Of a stretch of 64,000 nt of DNA, positions 59,936-64,000 are shown piece by piece. The notes below the pieces were generated by a model. The model saw only the letters and a program-made list of their open reading frames with translations, did not search any database and was not told the DNA's origin. Both the position numbers and the translations under genes were made by a program. The number at the start of each line of letters is the position of its first letter. Position 1 is the stretch's first letter. The DNA is from an uncultured Anaerolineae bacterium (lineage in GTDB: Bacteria > Chloroflexota > Anaerolineae > Anaerolineales > Villigracilaceae): positions 1-64,000 of the forward strand of contig CAKZJX010000111.1 of assembly GCA_937120535.1 (NCBI GenBank), in the 5' to 3' direction.

Positions 59936-62095
59936 TTAGTCACTCGATTGGCAGGTCAGCGGTTGATCAGCGGGCTTAAAGATCGTCGGCCGTTGGTCAT
60001 CATGTTCCACGATCACGGCCAAGGCCCGCACCAGCGGATAGAACCCGCGCTGGGCGCCGACCACATCTACCTGCTCGCGACAGCCGATCACCCATACATC
60101 CGGGCCGGCGGCTAGGTTCACCCGACGAATCTCGGCCCGGACGTCCTTCAAGGGGGCGACCACGACCCCGGCGCTGATCGGCCCCAGCACGATAAACGAC
60201 AAGCGAGCATAGCTCCGATCGCCAAACGCAGCATCGAAGACGGAGCACCGCGAACATAGCCCCTTGTTGGCCGCCAGAGAGCGTGGGTAGAGCAAGCGCC
60301 CCCGCAGGACCACCGCCTCTGGTTGTGCGCGAAATTGGAGGAACTCCCGACTCGACCAACCCAGTTGCCAAGCCGGCGCCCGTTCCTGAACAGCGCGAAA
60401 CGCTTCAGGGCGAGTTAGTCGGGGATAGCGATCGGGGAGCCACCCCAACAAGGCCATGGTCCCCCCGATCACCAAGAAAATTCCCGCCGGTTTAAGCCAG
60501 GCGAAACGTCGCTCGTCCTGGTGGCCGGCCCCTAGCTCTTGCTCCAGCGCTGTCTGGCTTAGCGGCCCCAAGCGCGTTCGTTTGAGCATCATCTCCAACG
60601 CCTGAAAGACACCCAAACCAAAGTAAAAATACACCACCCAATCCACTGGCACCAGATAGCGTGCTCCCGAAGTGCGAGCCAAAGCATTCGATAGGTAGTA
60701 CACAATCTCTACTAGAGCTGGGATCAAGCCAACGATTTTCCAACGTTGCCAAGCCGACGCCAAGCCTAAAGACAGGACTCCCAAATTGAAGAAAAGCAGC
60801 AGAGCGTTTTCAACGGACAGCTCGCCAGCCCAGGTGAGCTCCCAAAGCGGCTGATCGACCATCTTTTTGAGAGAATGAATGCGCAAGCTCACCGGCAAGA
60901 CGAACAACGCCCCGATCTGGTTGTGCAAGAAATGGGCCGGGACAAAATGCAACGCCGAATCTATCGAAAGCGAATCAGGGGCTGCGACAGAGCGCATGGA
61001 TAACGCCGCCTTCGAAGAACGCCCACCCAGAGAGATTTCCTGCACCCGACGAGCCGGCCCTTGAGAGGAACCGGGCTCCTCGCGCTGGAACCGATACCGA
61101 TCGAGCACCCCTTCTATCTTCAATTGAAGAGCCGTCCTGCCCTGCTCATCCCGATTCAACGTCATCCAAGGAGAGACAAAAGCCAAAAAGCCGATCAGCA
61201 AGAACACAGTCGTTCGTCGACGCTCGATCTTCCTCCCGACGATCCACAACACCCCCACAAACAGCAACAACAAGATCAGCGCATTCGTGCGTAGCAAGAA
61301 AGCCACCCCCAGCAAGCCGCCAAGCCAAACGACATCGGAAACAGGGCGCCTATGCCCTTGAAGCCATCGCACCGCCCACCAAACAACAATAGCAAGCAAC
61401 AAAGCAGTGAGCGACTCGGTGAGCAACATTTTGACGTGGACCGTTTGAACATCCACTGAGGCTGCAATGGCATTTCGCTCTTTGAAGATCCCCAACCCCG
61501 CAACAAAGACACCTGTGCTACGATGATGCAACCGACGACCCAAAAAATAAAGGAACACTGGAAACCAGGCTAGAACGAGAACTTGTAAACCGCTCACCAC
61601 GTAAATCGATTGTCCGCCCAGAGCATGCAACAGAGCAAGGAAGAACATGTAGACCGGTTTTTCGGTCAACTGGTCGTTGTTGATCCCCTGGCCGATCAGC
61701 ACATATTGCGCGCCCAGATCGTAGAACGTTGAGTCAAGCATCGGGTAATATTCATAATAGGGCGGCGAAGGTCGCGGGTGGCTGTACGTATGGCGCATCG
61801 GTTCGGCCAACCATATCCCTGCCGCCAGCAGCCACAGGAACAACGGGAGAAGCCACTCAAACCAACGCTGGTCTCTCGGATGCCTGAGCGCTCGCCATCC
61901 CACCTCAACCCCCAAGGCCAAGACCAGCGCTGCCAACACCTGAGCCGCTAACAAGGGGATCCCCACCTCATTCCAATACGCTATATCTGGAGTGATGCCC
62001 ACCCTGCTAAGAGCAACCAACAACCCGATTGCTAAAAAGATCAAAAAAATCCACCCTGCGCGTCGCAACAAAGAGAATTCGTTTGGCTCGATCAT
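59936..62095 (-). CDS. Large membrane glycosyltransferase-like protein (GT-C type)
   Basis: A 719-residue integral membrane protein with about 12 hydrophobic segments in the first two thirds and a soluble C-terminal domain of ~180 residues. A TEKPVYMFFLALLHAL segment is typical of dolichyl/polyprenyl-phosphate-dependent glycosyltransferases, family 39/ArnT. Substrate and acceptor are unknown. It lies convergent to the HdrCB gene. Confidence 0.65.
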   Translation of the reverse strand: MIEPNEFSLLRRAGWIFLIFLAIGLLVALSRVGITPDIAYWNEVGIPLLAAQVLAALVLALGVEVGWRALRHPRDQRWFEWLLPLFLWLLAAGIWLAEPMRHTYSHPRPSPPYYEYYPMLDSTFYDLGAQYVLIGQGINNDQLTEKPVYMFFLALLHALGGQSIYVVSGLQVLVLAWFPVFLYFLGRRLHHRSTGVFVAGLGIFKERNAIAASVDVQTVHVKMLLTESLTALLLAIVVWWAVRWLQGHRRPVSDVVWLGGLLGVAFLLRTNALILLLLFVGVLWIVGRKIERRRTTVFLLIGFLAFVSPWMTLNRDEQGRTALQLKIEGVLDRYRFQREEPGSSQGPARRVQEISLGGRSSKAALSMRSVAAPDSLSIDSALHFVPAHFLHNQIGALFVLPVSLRIHSLKKMVDQPLWELTWAGELSVENALLLFFNLGVLSLGLASAWQRWKIVGLIPALVEIVYYLSNALARTSGARYLVPVDWVVYFYFGLGVFQALEMMLKRTRLGPLSQTALEQELGAGHQDERRFAWLKPAGIFLVIGGTMALLGWLPDRYPRLTRPEAFRAVQERAPAWQLGWSSREFLQFRAQPEAVVLRGRLLYPRSLAANKGLCSRCSVFDAAFGDRSYARLSFIVLGPISAGVVVAPLKDVRAEIRRVNLAAGPDVWVIGCREQVDVVGAQRGFYPLVRALAVIVEHDDQRPTIFKPADQPLTCQSSD

Positions 62096-62158
62096 GAATG
62101 CACCTCTACCATCTAGGGGCGTATTATAACAACAAGGTCACCACGGCGGCCCACCCAC

Positions 62159-62190
62159 AAAAACAGACCCGGCTGGTTCAACCGGGTCTG
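62159..62190 (-). terminator. Intrinsic terminator of the subtilisin-like gene
   Basis: Perfect 9-bp stem (CAGACCCGG/CCGGGTCTG), nine-base loop and, on the minus strand, a TTTTT tract directly after it. It starts 30 nt downstream of the stop codon. Confidence 0.88.
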
Positions 62191-62220
62191 CAGAGGCTGT
62201 TGTGCAAGAGACCTGCCCCA

Positions 62221-64000
62221 CTACGGCTGATACCAGGCCCAACCGAGACGCTTCGGAGTGAGCTCGCAACGCACGTTGTCCACCTGAATCGTATAGGTTC
62301 CCGCCGAACTAGGCGTGAATTCAGCGATCTCGTAGGTGTTATCGTAGCTATACGAACTAGCTACGATGTTGTTCAGAGGGCCAAAAATCTGGAGATCGAG
62401 ATCGGCGCTCGGCTTGGAGGCATAGTAAGTGTAATTTGGATTCTGATTCCAGACGATCACCACCCGCACTTTGCGGCCGGCCTGCAGATTCATCGTCCCA
62501 ACATTCCAGTTCGTCGGTCGAACACAGGAATAAGTGTTGGCCCCCCAGCCTCCCTTGGAGGTTTGATTGCTGGCAACCATATCAGCACCCAAGGCCCATA
62601 CCCCGCCGGCCCCATCTTTCTCGCTTAGGCGAGCAGCCCCTTCCTTGTTCCGAATAGCGGTAGCCATCAGGATGGCTTTCGTCGCTTCTGGCCACAAGAT
62701 TAGCGATACGTCCCGCTGGTACATCAGCGCCGTAATTCCTGCAACCATCGGAGTCGAATAACTGGTGCCCGACCCAACGTTTCCTACCCAAGGCGATGCC
62801 GTGGTCGTCGAAATGATATTCGACCCAGGTGCCACCACTTCAGGTTTTTCGCGATCGTTATGGGCCGAAGAAGGATCCACATAACTAGAATAGGCAGCCA
62901 TTACATCATCGCTGGTGGAAACCGTGTTCCGATCGTCGAAGCTCCCCACCGTCAACGTGTTGTACCCGAGCCCGGGGCTGGTCAGCAGCTTATCGGTGGT
63001 GCCGCGGTTGCCAGCCGATTTGACGACCAGATCAACGTAATCGAACATCATCCTATCGAAGAAGCGATCCATCAGGCCAGGGGTGCGCGACGCACCGCCG
63101 TGCCAACTCAAGCTGAAGGTATCGGCCTTCCAATCATTGGCTGCCTGAGTGATGGTTTGGATCTGAGCATCGGTCGTGCCGCAACCAACCCATACCTTGG
63201 CATCAGGCGCAATGCCGCGCTGCTCGGAATGGGTGCTCTTGATAATTCCCACAACGCCTGTGGTATGCAGCTTGACCGAACACCCGTAAGGATTGTGTCG
63301 GGTGATCCCAGAAAGATAAGGGTTCGAAGCCGAGACCATACCGTTGTACTCAATGACAGCGATAGAAGAGCCCAGGCCGGTGATTCCTAGATCGTTGACG
63401 TTCTTTGCGCCCACCACCTGACGCGCAACGTTCAACTCCGGCCCGAATTGGCTGCCGGCATAGATCCGATCGACCTCGGGCCGGTGAGCCCAGGCTCGGA
63501 TCAGCCGCACCGGCAGAGCAACATTCACCACCGGCGCCAAGGCGCTGGGAACCGCGCGATACCCTCGAGCGTTCAATTCCTCCACCACCGGAGCCGTGGT
63601 CCGTTCCACACGAGCGGTCTCCGCCATTTCCAGCGCTTGCTCCAGGCTTTGCATTTGGGCCAGAGCGGCCGCATCAAACAACGGCACCTTCAGCTCATCG
63701 CGACCGCTTAGCGAACCCGAGTTGGATTGCACCGCCGGCGCCTCTACAGAAACTTCGTTAGGCTCAGAAACAGTCTTCAGCCAGATCGCCACGTTGACCA
63801 CATCATCTGCCGCACGTCCCCTCAAAGCTTGCAGCAGGGGGCGATCGATCTTGCCGAATTTTCGCTCGTAAGCCTCCTGTTCCGCCCGATCCAATTCTTC
63901 CACCGAAACCGGATCGCCGGCAGGCGTGACGGCTACGCTATAGGTCGTTCCGGCTTCGTCAACGAACTTCGTCTCATAGATCACGACGCCCAGTAAAGGA
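62221..64000 (-). CDS. Subtilisin-like (S8) serine protease, N-terminus cut by window edge
   Basis: At least 592 residues; the frame is still open at position 64000, so the true start and signal peptide lie outside. Order: propeptide-like region, then the catalytic domain with a histidine site (LHTTGVVGII), an oxyanion asparagine (SAGNRG) and the active serine in GTSYSTPMVAG. The usual first triad Asp (VIDTG) is replaced by a VIEYNG segment with Glu. The C-terminus is a beta-rich pre-peptidase-like domain (VVIVWNQNP...). Secreted protease; the terminator lies downstream. Confidence 0.8.
   Translation of the reverse strand, partial: PLLGVVIYETKFVDEAGTTYSVAVTPAGDPVSVEELDRAEQEAYERKFGKIDRPLLQALRGRAADDVVNVAIWLKTVSEPNEVSVEAPAVQSNSGSLSGRDELKVPLFDAAALAQMQSLEQALEMAETARVERTTAPVVEELNARGYRAVPSALAPVVNVALPVRLIRAWAHRPEVDRIYAGSQFGPELNVARQVVGAKNVNDLGITGLGSSIAVIEYNGMVSASNPYLSGITRHNPYGCSVKLHTTGVVGIIKSTHSEQRGIAPDAKVWVGCGTTDAQIQTITQAANDWKADTFSLSWHGGASRTPGLMDRFFDRMMFDYVDLVVKSAGNRGTTDKLLTSPGLGYNTLTVGSFDDRNTVSTSDDVMAAYSSYVDPSSAHNDREKPEVVAPGSNIISTTTASPWVGNVGSGTSYSTPMVAGITALMYQRDVSLILWPEATKAILMATAIRNKEGAARLSEKDGAGGVWALGADMVASNQTSKGGWGANTYSCVRPTNWNVGTMNLQAGRKVRVVIVWNQNPNYTYYASKPSADLDLQIFGPLNNIVASSYSYDNTYEIAEFTPSSAGTYTIQVDNVRCELTPKRLGWAWYQP

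Noticed and set aside
1-64000. CRISPR arrays, prophage or conjugation modules
   Set aside because: No regularly spaced repeats and no phage or transfer genes were recognised; only one IS element is present.

Overview
The window looks like a chromosomal segment of an anaerobic, acetogen-like bacterium, most probably a Chloroflexota member near Anaerolineae. This is an inference. It rests on moderately high GC, exported proteins with Thr/Pro-rich linkers (CAP-LysM protein, lipoproteins), a bacterial-type (long) acetyl-CoA synthase, and a Wood-Ljungdahl methyl branch built on Hdr/MvhD/MetVF proteins. No rRNA, tRNA or CRISPR array was seen.

Left part (0.3-36 kb), mostly housekeeping and accessory genes in short, tightly overlapping operons. 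It holds a DAO-type flavoprotein followed by an SfsA-DUF123 fusion, then a lone cooC (CODH nickel-insertion ATPase). Next come a membrane glycosyltransferase and an overlapping pair made of a thioredoxin-reductase-like flavoprotein without its CxxC and an RlmN-like radical SAM protein. A long plus-strand operon follows: nitroreductase, ADP-forming acyl-CoA synthetase, MOSC protein, YqeC-MocA fusion and a second MocA, with lipid kinase and PlsC genes after it. A minus-strand operon carries a lactate/glycolate dehydrogenase-type flavo-FeS protein, a CDGSH protein, a two-domain VOC protein interrupted by one in-frame TAG, a phosphatidylcholine-synthase-like enzyme and a GNAT protein. After these come a Tat-type lipoprotein cyclase, a membrane-fused SagB-like oxidoreductase, and a secreted metzincin with a lipoprotein that copies its N-terminal domain. 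A decayed IS701-like element sits directly upstream of that pair. The stretch ends with RluA, MBL hydrolase, MFS, esterase, M24 peptidase, DUF3048, isochorismatase-like, DUF3786, small RAM-domain, FNT formate/nitrite channel and CAP-LysM genes.

Core region (36-60 kb), a near-complete carbonyl branch plus the last methyl-branch steps, all on the plus strand. Block 1: an HMA-like protein, cooS/acsA, acsB, a CBS-pair protein, acsD, acsC, the corrinoid-protein activator, a GNAT and acsE, closed by a strong intrinsic terminator. Block 2, behind its own promoter: tandem HdrA, MvhD, a 1515-residue HdrA carrying a GltD/NfnB-like NAD(P)H module, a second MvhD, metV, metF and an HdrC-HdrB fusion. The likely flow is NAD(P)H oxidation by the fused HdrA, electron bifurcation and transfer through MvhD/HdrCB, reduction of methylene-THF by MetVF, methyl transfer by AcsE to AcsCD, and condensation with CO on AcsB. 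Acetyl-CoA could leave as acetate plus ATP through the ADP-forming synthetase. Formate enzymes (Fdh, Fhs, FolD) are not in the window; the FNT channel may move formate.

Right edge (60-64 kb): a large membrane protein and a subtilisin-like protease cut off by the window end.
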